DNA of 64,000 nucleotides, taken from contig OY292278.1 in assembly GCA_958496175.1 (NCBI GenBank), positions 48,918,001 through 48,982,000 of the forward strand, written 5' to 3'. Below the pieces are notes generated by a model that was not told where the DNA came from, made no database searches, and saw only the letters and a list, made by a program, of their open reading frames with translations. Every line of letters begins with the position of its first letter. Position 1 is the stretch's first letter. Of this stretch, positions 37,622 to 48,994 are shown in pieces. This stretch comes from Sisyra terminalis (taxonomy: Eukaryota > Arthropoda > Insecta > Neuroptera > Sisyridae). Position numbers and translations under genes: made by a program.

Positions 37622-37896
37622 TCTACATGATCAAAATAAAATTTTTTCGCTGACTTTGAACAGTTATACTGTGTATACAATATATAGAAAATATTGCGGT
37701 TAAATTTATGTAGTATAATTTAATAAAATAATATATAAAAATCATACCACAAATTTGAACCGAAATTCAAATAAAAATATTCGTGACGTATTGCCCAGAT
37801 ACGTATTTTGATTGCCAAGCAATCTTCCTCAGTGTTCATCAAGTAGTTTGGATCACTCCGTAACTGCTTTGTGATGATATTTTTTCTACATGATCA
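37622..37896 (-). mobile_element. Hammerhead-like insertion, family 1 single arm, perfect 12-bp target duplication
   Basis: TCTACATGATCA at 37622-37633 and 37885-37896 flanks 251 bp. One end reads TCGCTGACTTTGAACAG then TTATACTGTGTATAC, as in the copies at 21490 and 60692. On the minus strand CTGAGGA and the GATTGC/GCAATC hairpin are kept, but the G of GAAA is changed, so the core is broken here. Confidence 0.85.
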
Positions 37897-38930
37897 TTGC
37901 TATTAAAAATGATGAAGTTGCAGAAAACTTACACTTTTGTGAAGTGAAAATCTTTGTTAAATATCAAAACAACAAAAATTCCTCAATAACTCAATGGTTT
38001 GGCAAGCATACTATTAGCCAGCACTGCTTATTGGCAAATTCCAGTTTCATATTTAAACGTCTGGCTTATAAGATTTTAAAATCGTTTTACTATTTTACTA
38101 ATTAGAGCAAAAATGATAAAATTTCCACGCGATATTATTCTGTTAGGTCATTGGATAAAGAATTTCGAAATTCCTTCAAAGATATCACAATATTACTATG
38201 TAATTTATCTGAAAAACATGAAAATTATTAAGTGACTTAGTATATGTAATACTTAAGGTTACCAACTCTCCAGTTTTCGTCCGAAGATTCCAGAAAAATA
38301 ATGTATTCTCCAGACTCCAGTTTATGAAAATAATCTCTGAATTTTTTTACTCTTATAAAAAATTACAGTGTTATTTTTAGGAGCAACTCTAAAAAACCTC
38401 AAATATGATTTTATTAGAAAAAATTAACTAAATATTAATGTTATTGTAAACTGACAATAATATTGCCCAATAACATTCTTTAACAATTGATATATTATAT
38501 GAAACAAATGAAAAAAAATGTTTAACTCCAAAATTATTTATTTGTTATACGTTTAAATTATTTATTTATTAGTTTAAAATGAATAAATTAGTTATTTATT
38601 AATTTAATTACTTTGATTTGTTATTTTTTTAGCCACCCAGAACAAATAACCTTTTTTTTTGTAATTACATCTACATGTTTATTAAAGAATATTTCTGGGC
38701 GGAACAGTCTCCAGATTAAAAAAAAATTTGATTTGGTAACCCTAATAATACTCCGATTTTACTTACACAAAGATAATGATCGGTTTTATGACGAATTTGG
38801 TGAATAATTTCCTTAAAATTATAACATTTTGCTTCATATTTTATTCAAATTTTCGACGTTAACTTGGCTAACTTAGTTTGAAATTTTTAAAACTTTCCAC
38901 ATTTACCAATTTAGATCACAATCAATTCGT
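37897..38930. other. Stretch with a possible MITE (about 38252-38745)
   Basis: AGGTTACCAACTC near 38252 and GTTTGGTAACCCT-type sequence near 38733-38745 could be ~10-bp terminal inverted repeats of a ~490-bp element with CTCCAGACTCCAG-like and complementary blocks inside. No clear target duplication. Low certainty. Confidence 0.3.
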
Positions 38931-40040
38931 AGAATGGAAGAAAATATCTAAAAATTCTCACAGAGAATCAAAGTGTATAATATTAATATTAGACATAAAT
39001 TTTACCTGTTTTAACATTTTTTTCAAATCGTCATAATTTACTTTAAACTCTGGTTTTAATGATCAACTTTGCAATAGTTAAAATTGAAAATCTAGGCACA
39101 AATTTTCTTGATTTTTTCTTAGATTCTTTGAATCTAAGACTTTTAACAGCACTCTTTACATTTACATAATTCTTAGATAAAATGTAGTCGGATTATAAGC
39201 ATATTATTGTATAGTAGTGCATCCTTATTACTTTCTCACAAACGTTTCATAATCAACCTGGATTCAGGGGTATCTTTGGGGGTTAATAAGGTTCAAAATT
39301 ATTCCACAACGTTTTACTCAATGTTAAAGTATTACCAGTTCATTGGCTTAAAACAAATTTAGTAATTTCCACTTTTCAAGTAGGAACTACTATACCAATT
39401 TGAACCAAATTCATTTCGAAAACATCTAAAAGTTATCACAAAAAATCAATGTTCATAATATTAATATTGGACACATATATTACCTGTTATATTCTTTCAA
39501 ATCGTAATAATTTACTCTAAACTCTGATTAAAAAAATTGGCTTTATAGCAAATTATTTACAATACTAAGGTAAATTTCCTTGGCTTGATTGGATCTGAAA
39601 CTTGGATGGCAGTCTTTATAATTATGTAATTGTTATAATACTTATTTTATGATAGTGCACAATTGTATCTTTACCATTGATATTTGGCAATCTATCCAAA
39701 TAGCATTTTTCGGAGATAAAAGTTCGGAATTGTTCCAACTGGTTCCAACAGATTTTACTTGTTTACTGTTGCTATTTTGCTTAGAAACCAATTTGGGTTA
39801 ATTTTATATCCTACAACAAAAAAAACATCTTAAAATTATATGAGAAAAATAATACTTTTTATTCTTAACATGGGACATATAGTTATTACCTGTTTTACAC
39901 TTCCGAACCATAATAATTTAATTCGAACTTCATTTTATTTAATAAAAGCATTACACTGCTTTTTAAAAGGGTTTTTTTTCATTCAAAATGTAAAATATTT
40001 ATTTAATTGTGGTTTAACCTTATTTACTTCTAATGCCACT
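38931..40040. repeat. Old tandem triplication (~400-480 bp units)
   Basis: A block with ATAATATTAATATT(A/G)GACA followed by TTACCTGTT and CGT(C/A)ATAATTTACT recurs around 38980, 39460 and (weaker) 39865. Copies are strongly diverged. The 68-codon frame at 39840-40046 lies in the third copy and is not believed. Confidence 0.6.
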
Positions 40041-41440
40041 ACATGACTTTTAAAACATTAACCTAATTTTGTAATCGAGCAACACGAGGTCGTACAAGAG
40101 GAATATCTTCGAAAACATAGGAATATTACCGCATTGGATTTGGAAACCATAGCACTCTAATGTCTTTAAATATTTGAACATAAGATAAGACCTAAGGCAA
40201 TAATATTCATTAATTTCAATACAATTAATGAGTAATATTGGTCGTGTATAAAACTTAAAACATATTGTTTTTTGGATTATAGAAAAATATATTTTAAAAC
40301 TAGAAGAATTTCAAATGAAAACTTTTAGATCAAATCGCAGTGCTTAGATCTAGCATTGGGAAACACTGGTTTAATAAATGGCTTAAATTTGCGATAGATT
40401 TATTAAAACAAAGAGGAGATAAGATGAAAAAAAACCTGAACCAAATGATTTAGTCGACAAAAAGTTTTGAATGGAATTTTTCTTGTCTAATGTCCCAAAT
40501 ATGATAAATCATTTAAAAATCATTTCACTCGGTAAAAATCAATCATTCTCGTCTTGTACGTTTTTATAATGAGCCAGCGTACATGGACCTGTAGGAAATT
40601 ATTTTAATTTTCGCCCACGAGGCGTGTAAGTCGGTAGGGTTTTTTCACGCCAATGTTTATCATTAACTGCGAAAATTTACATTTAAAAATTCTGGCATCC
40701 CTTACACACGAAACGCCCAATTCACGCGAGCCGCGTGCCCACAGGAATATTTCAAATACCTTAATCGATTGCCTCGTTTTTTTTTTTTTTTTGTTTTAGT
40801 TCCAACCGAAGACCAAAAAAAAAAAACTACTAAATTCTCACATTCTCTTCTAATTTATATTTTAAACGCGCATTGACCTCAACGACGACGCTCAAAATCC
40901 AATAATTCCAAGTTATTTAGGTTGAGGCTGAAAATTTTAATTTAATCACTCATTTTTCGACCAAAAATTGGTCTTGGATCGTTTGGTTCATCACTTGAGC
41001 CACGTCTCTCGAGAAAAATATTCCCAAGGTGTAGTTCACATGTTGGATGTTTCACGTGCATTTTTCCATATCGTCCTTCAGCCAATTAATTGAATTTTCT
41101 CTTTTAATTTATACTTTACCTACATAAATTCATTATGTTTATAATTATTTGTAAAATTCATTAATTTTTTTTCCTTTTGACTAAGATTTTCACGCGTTCT
41201 GTACCGTAAATTTAATTTAGTTAATTAAAATATCAATAATCGTATGTTGGCGAGGTGGAGTTGCGGGGGAAGCGGAATGGGACAAGTGCAAAACTCAATT
41301 ACAACCAACTTGACACATAATAATTATTTAAACAATTATGTTTGCTGTCTATCTTTGTTTTTGATAAGGACAGATATGTGCAGAAAGGAAATAAAGAATT
41401 ATGCTACCATACAAAAGTTAACGAACTTCTTTCGCCACTA
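40041..41440. other. Unique stretch with GC-richer island (40560-41290)
   Basis: Sequence such as GGACCTGTAGG, CCACGAGGCGTGTAAGTCGG and ACACGAAACGCCCAATTCAC is not repeated and is GC-richer than its surroundings. Possible conserved non-coding DNA; no gene recognised. Confidence 0.35.
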
Positions 41441-41590
41441 TTGTTGCACATAGGCTAAAACAATAGTGACTTTCCCAAAATAAAACAGTCCCAACAAATT
41501 TTTTTAAGCTCAAGTGGGAGGAGGGCATGTTTTCATCTAAAATAGGATCAATTTTATTTCGAAAATGATTAAAAAAATTAGTAGAAATAT
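41441..41590 (+). repeat. Long flanking direct repeat, left copy (locus B1)
   Basis: 150 bp ending AAAATTAGTAGAAATAT exactly at the left end of the palindromic element. A copy of ~80% identity lies at 42576-42720, starting at the element's right end. Shared blocks: TGACTTTCCC, AAGCTCAAGTG, AGGGCAT, TTTCGAAAATGATT. Confidence 0.85.
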
Positions 41591-42575
41591 TAGACTGATT
41601 CAAAAAAAATGACGATTTTTTTTTTCTTAATTATACCAAAAATATTGTTGCGAATGACAAAAAAAAAATTCTGTGAAAGTTTAAGCTCTAAATATTAATA
41701 TTAAGAGGTGCCGCAACGCAAATTTCGATTTTCCATTTAAATAACATGGGAACAATATTCTCTTGCACTTTGGAATTTTATAGCTAACGTTGGTGACAAT
41801 ATTTTGGAATGACCAAGGTATATTCTTGTAGAAAATTAAACGATCTACAAAAAAGGTCTCGTAAAAGTTTTTATTATATTTATTCCTTCAAAAGTTATTC
41901 GAGGTTAAAGTTGAACTAAAGAGAAATTTTAATATTTTTTCAATTTTTTGACGCAACCATCAATTTTATGAGAAAATTTTATAAGACATTTTTTGTAGAG
42001 CACTTTGTTTTCTATAACTTATCTTTGTAAAAGTTTTTGATATTTTTCACAGGTCCTAAGTTATTTAATTAAAATAAAAAAAATAATTTTTATGTTAAAA
42101 CTATAATAATTCAGAGAATTTTCAGTTTAATGCAAATAACTTAAGACCTGTGAAAAATATCAAAAACTTTATATAAATAAGTTATAGGAAAAAAAGTGCT
42201 CTACAAAAAATGTCCTATAAAACTTTTTCATAAAATTGATGGTTGCGTCAAAAAATTGAAAAAATATTAAAATTTATCTTTAGTTCAACTTTGACCTCGA
42301 ATAACTTTTGAAGAAATAAATATATCAAAAACTTTTTTGGGAGCTTTTTTGTAGATCGTTCAATTTTCTACAAGAATAGAAAATCTTGGTTATTCCGAAA
42401 TATTGTCACCAACGTGAGCTATAAAATTCCAAAGTGCAAGAGAATATTGTTTCCATATTATTTAAATGGAAAATTGAAATTTGAGACACTTTCACATGAT
42501 ATTTTTTAGTCATTCCTAACAATATTTTCGATATCCTTAAGAAAAAAAAATCATATTTTTTTTTGAATCAGTCTA
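41591..42575. mobile_element. Long-palindrome MITE, family B copy 1
   Basis: Begins TAGACTGATTCAAAAAAAAT and ends with the complement TTTTTGAATCAGTCTA. The ~985-bp body is a palindrome with blocks AATATTAATATTAAGAGGTG, TTTCGATTTTCCATTTAAAT, TATAGCTAACGTTGGTGACA and CATCAATTTTATGA, each with an inverted mate. Ends resemble family A (TAGACTG) and fit TA insertion. No transposase. Confidence 0.88.
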
Positions 42576-42720
42576 TTGTACATAGTCTGAAACAATTTTG
42601 ACTTTCCCGAAAAAAAATAGTCCCAGCAAATTTTTTAAGCTCAAGTGATTTTAGGGCATCATTCATCTAAATTTGGATCGATTTTTTTTCGAAAATGATT
42701 CAAAAAATTAGTAGAAATAT
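42576..42720 (+). repeat. Long flanking direct repeat, right copy (locus B1)
   Basis: Starts TTGTACATAGTCTGAAACAA directly after the element and ends AAAATTAGTAGAAATAT, the same end point as the left copy. It is locus-specific: the sequence does not flank the second family B element. Confidence 0.85.
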
Positions 42721-44765
42721 ATTTGCTTATTGATTCCGAATTGTAAGGCTTAAAACTTTTGTGATCTACTGTGAAGTAACTGCAACATAAACTTTTGATA
42801 ATAAGGCGGCTGTGGCCACAGCCACCTATAAATTATGAATCTTTACATTTCAATTGGTCGTAAATTTTATGATGTAAATTAAAAATTTTTCCAGCCACTG
42901 AATGAAAATTTTAAATTAACCTCTCGAACGAAAGATGCACGTATTTGTGCATTCGCCACTTACAATGATGATTTATTGAGATAAAAAAAAAACGTTTACA
43001 TTTAATTTTGAGTAGACCCAACTACTTGAATGATCATTGACCACAAACCCATCGATAGTTATTGGGAAAAAAAAAATTGTTGAGGGTGGGATGAAGTTGA
43101 TTGAGATGGTGGGGGTGGAGTATTGGAAATACATCTCCCATACAAAAGTATTATTGCTTGTCGAACATTTCTAATTACATAGATGTGACCCAAGTGACCC
43201 CACTAGATCCGCCTGTTTGGGTCAAAAATGTTAACACTAATACACACTTGCAAGACGATGCCCACAAAAAATTCTCACAACTCCAACAAGTTATATGAAG
43301 AAAAAAAAAATTGGGAAAAGAATCGTTGTGGGTGTCCATTTACTTAAGGGTTGTCCACCAAAAAAAATTAATCACATAATTTATTTAAACTTCCCGCCTA
43401 TTTTCTGATAAATCAAATTCAAGTAGGCCTTGAGATTTTTGATCCAAAAATTTTTTTTCTTGTTTTATCGTAGTAATTGTATGTAAGTACCAGAAGTGAT
43501 CGCTTCGAGGACTTTAAGGGAAGAAATTCGTTTTTTGGGTTTCGTGTGGTTTAAGTGGAATGTGATTGGACACGAATGGGGTTGCAAAGATGCGTGGTGG
43601 CTAATATTTATCTGGAGGGCCTAGGTAGGTGCTTTGATGTTTGCCGCCGAGGCGGCGATCGATCATAATTTCGCCGGTTTTTGTTTGGGTCAATTACTAT
43701 TTTTAGAAGATAATTGGGGAGAGTTGGGGCATCGTTTTTGTGGATCTATTTAGTTAAGGGAATTTTTCGAAATTGATTCTTGATTAATGTGTTTAATGAT
43801 CGAAGGGTGTTAACGGAGATTGTTAGAGATTATTTATGATCTAGGACTCGTTTTTTTTAGATTTCCTTAGTAGAAAATTATGTTCGTTAGAAGAAATTTA
43901 ACGTGATGCAACAATGGTAACTGTTCGATATGAGGTATTCCAAAAAAAAAAAATGAATTTTTGATTTTCTTGTAAATTTTATAGTACAGTCTTTTTTGGT
44001 ATGCACTCCCAAAAAAGCATCTAGATGCCAGTTATTTAATTTATTCATAGATAAGGTGCCAAACATGATTTCAACCAAAAAATATTTTTAAAACGTATTT
44101 TTCTTTATAACTTTTGAACCATGATAGATACAAAGAAAATAGTTATTACAAAAAAGTAAGCTGATAAAATTTCAAAAAAAAAAGCTCTCTAGTATTTTTT
44201 TATAAATGCCATAGTTTGGCCGGCAATTGATGTCGAAAGTACTACTGTCAATAAACTCAGTATCAGATCCTATCAATATGTGCTCCACATATTGCGAAAA
44301 TTTTGATTTTTTGGCAAATGTATAAGTTTTTGCTACAAATATAAATGGATCTTTAAAAATGATACCTTCTACTACCATTTATTGCATTTTATAACGATTG
44401 ATTATTTTATTAAACTAAAAAAAATGGACAATAAATTTACCTTTTTTATAATTTTCCCATTTTTGAATAGTTACATCCGCAGGAAAAATCGGGTTTTTAA
44501 ATATCATCGACCAATGTGGAAAACCCAACTGTAGGCTATGTACTTTGCTGTGCTCGGAATGAAAAATGAAATTATTTCAATAAACATAAATACCAGCACT
44601 TGGAAAATTTTCGAAAAATCATTACTTATTACTTTCTGTAAAAGTGAAAAAAAAAATAAAAACTATCATTTTGAATCTCGTCCATTGATTTAATATAATT
44701 AATAATTTTGTATCTTGGGATTTGGACTTTATAGATGAATATGTCAAATTATTGTTATAATAGTT
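42721..44765. other. Unique stretch with GC-richer island (43480-43760)
   Basis: The island contains TTTGCCGCCGAGGCGGCGAT, a perfect GCCGCC/GGCGGC-type hairpin, and is not repeated. Frames at 43101-43298, 43887-44078 and 44172-44378 are unrecognised. Confidence 0.35.
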
Positions 44766-45067
44766 GGTGTGTTTTTTGTTTGTTGAAATCTTTACTTTCT
44801 GATGGTGTAAAAAAAAAAATATGCACTACTATGGTAAATGTTCTCAGAAAATGCAAATAATGATTGCACAAATGCACAAATTTATGCTCAAATTGCCATG
44901 GTTCTGAAACATGCTCCAATGTGGAAGAAAAAACCTATGACAATTTGAGCATAAATTTGTGCATTTGTGCAATCATTATTTGCATTTTCTAAGAACATTT
45001 ACCATAGTAGTGTATATTTTTTTTATACCATTAGAAAGTAGAGATTTCAACAAACAAAAGACACACC
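44766..45067. mobile_element. Foldback element with ~135-bp arms
   Basis: The left arm 44766-44906 starts GGTGTGTTTTTTGTTTGTTG; the right arm 44938-45067 is its near-perfect complement, including GCACAAATGCACAAATTTAT and mates. The spacer is only ~30 bp. No target duplication was identified. It would form a long stem-loop RNA. Confidence 0.85.
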
Positions 45068-45427
45068 ATCTTTTTTAAAAAAACAGATATTTTGACGTGA
45101 GAATTTTCGATTGAAAATTAGAGTGTTTTTTGGATATTAAGTCAAAATAAGAATAACTATTTTAAATCAAAAAAATTACTGTATGTTTGAGACATACAAA
45201 GGTAAGTTTTCACCAAATTTCGTGAAAAAATAATTTTTTTTGCAAATCTTTCTTTTATATTTTATATGGGGTCAGCAGGAAACTCACTATAATAAATGGA
45301 GTCATGAATGAAATTAGTTTAAGAAGCTCTGGTTTAATTTCATGGTAGGTACGACTTAAAAATAAGTTGTTCGATTTAGAATACTGGTTTCCTAAGTACT
45401 ATTTTCGTGTTTATAATTTTCATTAGC

Positions 45428-45881
45428 CAAAAGACATAGGACGATAAGTATAGTAAATCGGCCCCAGAAGGGTATTTGGTTCATAATTTCAGGGTATGTT
45501 GGTACTATTAAGATACATTAATTCGGCAAGTTTCAGATCCTTATGTATTACCGTTTCTTCAAAAATCGAAAAAGGCTGAAAATCAGAAAAAAAAAGTTTT
45601 CTTAGAAACTTGTTAATCGATTTATTTGAATTTTGGATATGTTTTAGGGGCTGATGATAGCTTCTAGAAAAAAAATTACGAGCTTTATCGGTTGATAAGA
45701 TCCTTGAAAAAAGAGAGCTTTTTCTTTTAATTTTAATTTTTAACCATGATATAATTTTGGTACAATTACGAAACTATTTTTTTCCAAGTCCCCATCCAAT
45801 TCCCTTTAAAGTTATGTGCATTTTAAATTTTAAAAAACCCTTCTGGGGCCGACTCACTATACTTATCGTCCTATGGCCTTT
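45428..45881. mobile_element. MITE with ~38-bp terminal inverted repeats
   Basis: CATAGGACGATAAGTATAGT followed by CGGCCCCAGAAGGGT at 45435 is matched in reverse at the right end by CCCTTCTGGGGCCGACTCAC and CTTATCGTCCTATG ending 45875. Similarity may extend a few bases further on each side (AAAGAC / GGCCTTT). The ~440-bp body has no coding potential and the superfamily is not clear. Confidence 0.85.
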
Positions 45882-46357
45882 CAATCAAAAGAGTTGGCTT
45901 TATGAAATTTTATTTTTATAAATAGCAGTAACGGGAACACAAGATAATATTTCTACAAAAAGTTTTGAATTTTTTCATTGGTCCTACGATTTATACCTAT
46001 ATTTTCTTAAGGGGTACGGTTAGCGTAACTTAACCCTAAAAGGTGTAAAATAGTTCCATGAAACCATTATTTTTCAACCCTTTCTGAAGGGTGATTACCA
46101 CTGGATAGATATATAAGAAATTCACTGATCAACAAAATTTTGTAACAAGAAAAGTAAGCAGTAATTTTGAAATATCTACCTAACCTCTCCACAAAATCAT
46201 ATGTTTATTAATTTGAGTAGGTCTAGTTTCCGTGTTCCGGCACTTATCAGTAAAATTTAATATTAACAGTAGGGATAGAGAAAACCATTACGTTAAAAAA
46301 ATTGGCGCACTAGACGATCTCTTACTCCAGGAATAAAAAAATGTAAGACATGCTCCA

Positions 46358-46605
46358 TTAGCCCAACCTAAAGATATATTTTTAGCACCTCTCCATATAA
46401 AACTTGGCCTGATGAAAAACTTTGTGAAAGCAATGGATAAAAATGGCGCTGGATTCAATACCTAAAAGAAAAATTCCCTAAAATCAGTGACGCTAAGATT
46501 AAAGAAGGTGTGTTTGTAGGTCCTCAAATCAGGTAAGTGAAAAAAGATGATATATTTAAAGAACAACTCGATGATCTAGAAAAACCAGCTTTTTTTTCTG
46601 TGTAG
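46358..46605 (+). pseudogene. Unclassified element protein, internal piece
   Basis: Frame one reads LAQPKDIFLAPLHIKLGLM, NFVKAMDKNGAGF, then a frameshift near 46455 leads to YLKEKFPKISDAKIKEGVFV and GPQIR, followed by stops. From memory, this pattern is common among uncharacterised repeat-borne proteins of arthropods, usually upstream of the HFLHSHLDFFP region seen at 46939-47256. No domain name can be given with certainty. Not functional. Confidence 0.6.
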
Positions 46606-46786
46606 CAAGAAAAATTTTGACTGATTCTGTTAGGAATAAGGTCAAGTAGAGTAGAATTAGTAATATAAACTTTTAGATACGAATAGTTTTATTGTAATAT
46701 GATTTTTTTTACTTTTCTTAAATTACAAACTATTTTAACAAAAATTAAATTTTTATCAATGTTATAATATTAATTTAAGTACTTTC

Positions 46787-46936
46787 TTATGATTTTCTCC
46801 TATATTTTGCGTCGGGAACGTCCCTCTGTAATCCCCAGCAATAATCTGCCAGCATAGTTGGACTCCATTTTTCCTGGTATCGTTTTTCTATGGTAAAAAT
46901 GTCTTGGTGGAATTTTTTCCCGTGTTCATCACTCAT
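46787..46936 (-). pseudogene. Inverted duplicate of the element protein's C terminus
   Basis: The minus strand encodes 49 codons plus stop starting MSDEHGKKFHQDIF and ending DVPDAKYRRKS. This is a second, diverged copy of the end of the frame at 46939-47256 in opposite orientation. The two pieces face away from each other with only 2 bases between their first codons (46936 and 46939). Confidence 0.8.
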
Positions 46937-46938
46937 AA

Positions 46939-47256
46939 ATGATTATAAAAATCTTTGAAAAATTTCTTGGAAGTCACCGATCAAATGACTATAAAACTAT
47001 TGTCGAGGAACTTTTAGAGAAAAAAAAAACATTAGGCTGCAATATGCCCTTAAAAATACATTTTTTACATTCACATTTAGACTTTTTTCCCCCAAACTTG
47101 GGTGCCGTTAGTGATGAACATGGGGAAAGATTCCACCAAGACATTGTTACCATAGAAAAACAAAACCAGGGAATATGGAGTCCAATTATGCTGGCAGATT
47201 ATTGCTGGGGATTACAGAGGGACGTTCCTGACGCAAAATATAGGAGAAAATCATAA
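46939..47256 (+). pseudogene. Unclassified element protein, C-terminal piece (105 codons)
   Basis: The frame carries FEKFLGSHRSNDYKTIVEEL, MPLKIHFLHSHLDFFPPNLG, SDEHGERFHQDI, ADYCWGLQRDVPDAKY and a stop at 47254-47256. From memory it matches the conserved end of a widespread arthropod repeat-associated protein of unknown function. It lacks the N-terminal part, which lies in broken form at 46358-46605 behind the inverted insert, so it is a fragment. The ATG at 46939 is probably not a native start. Confidence 0.7.
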
Positions 47257-47473
47257 GAAAGTACTTATATTAATATTATAACATTGATAAAAATTTATTT
47301 TTTGTTAAAATAATTTTTAATTTAAGAAAAGTAAAAAAAATCATATTGCAATAGAACTATTCGTATCTAAAAGTTTAGACTACTAATTCTACTTTACTTG
47401 ACCTTATTCCTAACAGAATCAACCAAAAATTTTCTTGTTACACAAAAAAAAAGTTTTTTGTTGATCAGTGATT

Positions 47474-48989
47474 ATCCGTAAGAAATTCCACTTTTTTCAG
47501 ATTTTCAACTCTTCTCATCCTTGTTTGATACTGCCAAACTGTGAAGATTTCCTCCCTTAAGCTTGGACACCCAAAGCTTTAGAAGATCTCCACTCTCAAA
47601 TCCATTAAAAGAAAAATCATTTGAATTGATTATTTCTTCTGAAAGAATGATAAAATGAATAGGAACCCACTAGTCTCATTTTTTTACTGTTTCATGAAAA
47701 GCACAATTTTTTTAATCACTTTTTCGATTGACAAAGATAGCCATTGTTTGAATTGCCCCATTTCCGTTGTACGATCGTTGCTAACTCTTTTTTCTCTCGT
47801 GATCGTTAAATGAAACGGCCAACGAATTTGTAATATTTGATAAGTTGGCAAATAAGAACGGAAACTTATTTCGAGAGTTCGAGAGTGTAAAGGCCGAGTG
47901 AAGTTGGGGTATGGGGCTGAAATGGGGTTTGTAGGGGTTGGGTGACGGTTTCGTATTCTCGATGAGTTCTGGTAGAGGTACTGACTGTTGTACTGGAATG
48001 GGGTTGATGGAAAAGTCGGGAAAGAGAGCACGTTTGGCTCTCACTCGTCGCCGATAACTCCGCTCGCATCCCCCAAGGGTGTGCAATTTTCGTACAGGTG
48101 ACGATGGGGCTGAAAGAAAACTCAGTAAGATGGATGTGGGGTGTTGGTGGGACGGAAGAAATTCAGGGACTTAGGGCAACGACAATGCTGAAGAAAATTG
48201 AAGACGACGAAGCCACGGTTGTAGGTTACTGAAAGAGCACCATCCACGCGCCACCCCCCGCGTTCCTCACTCCCCCACCCCCCACCCCCCGTTCACACAC
48301 ATTCACGTTCACAAAGTCTCCAAGTCTTGCTTTGAGTTTTACTAATTAATTACTGTGATTAATCAGAAAAGTTGGTGTAATTAGAAAGTTTCTTGGCGGA
48401 ATTAAAATGGCGATGACGACTATATACCAAGGCAAAGACGAGTTTTCTTCTCGACGTGAATGTGTACACACCGCTCCATCCCTCATCCCCTGGGTCGTCG
48501 GTTTTTTCATGCTGGCACACGGGGATGTTTAAATGAGGACAGTGTTTGGAATGGAAGAATGGGACGTGACGGGATGAAGTTATATGCGGGGGAGGGGGAG
48601 GGTATAGTGTAGTGTAGTGTAGAGTAATGTGCTACGTGAACGTTTCTCCCGGTTCTTTTGCTTTAGTTTTCTCTTTTAGTCGGAGAGAAGAGCGACACCA
48701 TTCAAACAGACTTTCTGACGACTACGTTTATTTCTTGTAATTGATGTCACAATAACGACGAAGCAGACAGTTGTTGATTACATATATATATATATATGTG
48801 TGAAGATTTAATTTAATTACATGACTAACATGCATGACAAGATCAAAGTTGCTAACTGTTAATTCTTTTTGCAACTTGATGAGTTTTTCTTTTAGCTAAA
48901 TGAAAGTTCAGTCCTCCAAGTACTGAATTAGGTTTTCAAAAAGAACTGAGCTTTTAATGTTTACACTATATGTACACTTTTAAAAGTAT
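47474..48989. other. GC-rich island, possible promoter/5' UTR region (47850-48770)
   Basis: The island is far richer in GC than the rest of the window. It holds C-tracts (around 48257-48292), a GTGTA simple repeat (48606-48632) and an (AT)n run (48780-48798). It contains no recognisable coding frame; the overlapping minus frames of 67-115 codons at 47684-48086 look like chance in GC-richer DNA. It could hold a transcription start of a gene outside the window or conserved regulatory DNA. Confidence 0.35.
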
Positions 48990-48994
48990 AAATT

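Larger units (their letters stand above)
46120..47473. mobile_element. CACTG-ended transposable element with 3-bp ATT duplication
   Basis: The element 46123-47470 begins CACTGATCAACAAAA and ends with TTTTGTTGATCAGTG; ATT directly repeats at 46120-46122 and 47471-47473. CACTG ends with a 3-bp duplication fit CACTA/EnSpm-type transposons, but no transposase match was shown. Inside are broken coding pieces, including an inverted second copy of the 3' coding end (46591-46936 against about 47110-47460). Confidence 0.75.

Noticed and set aside
47684..48086. Overlapping minus-strand frames of 115, 101 and 67 codons
   Set aside because: Three different phases open over the same GC-richer DNA and no recognised domain; not evidence of a gene.
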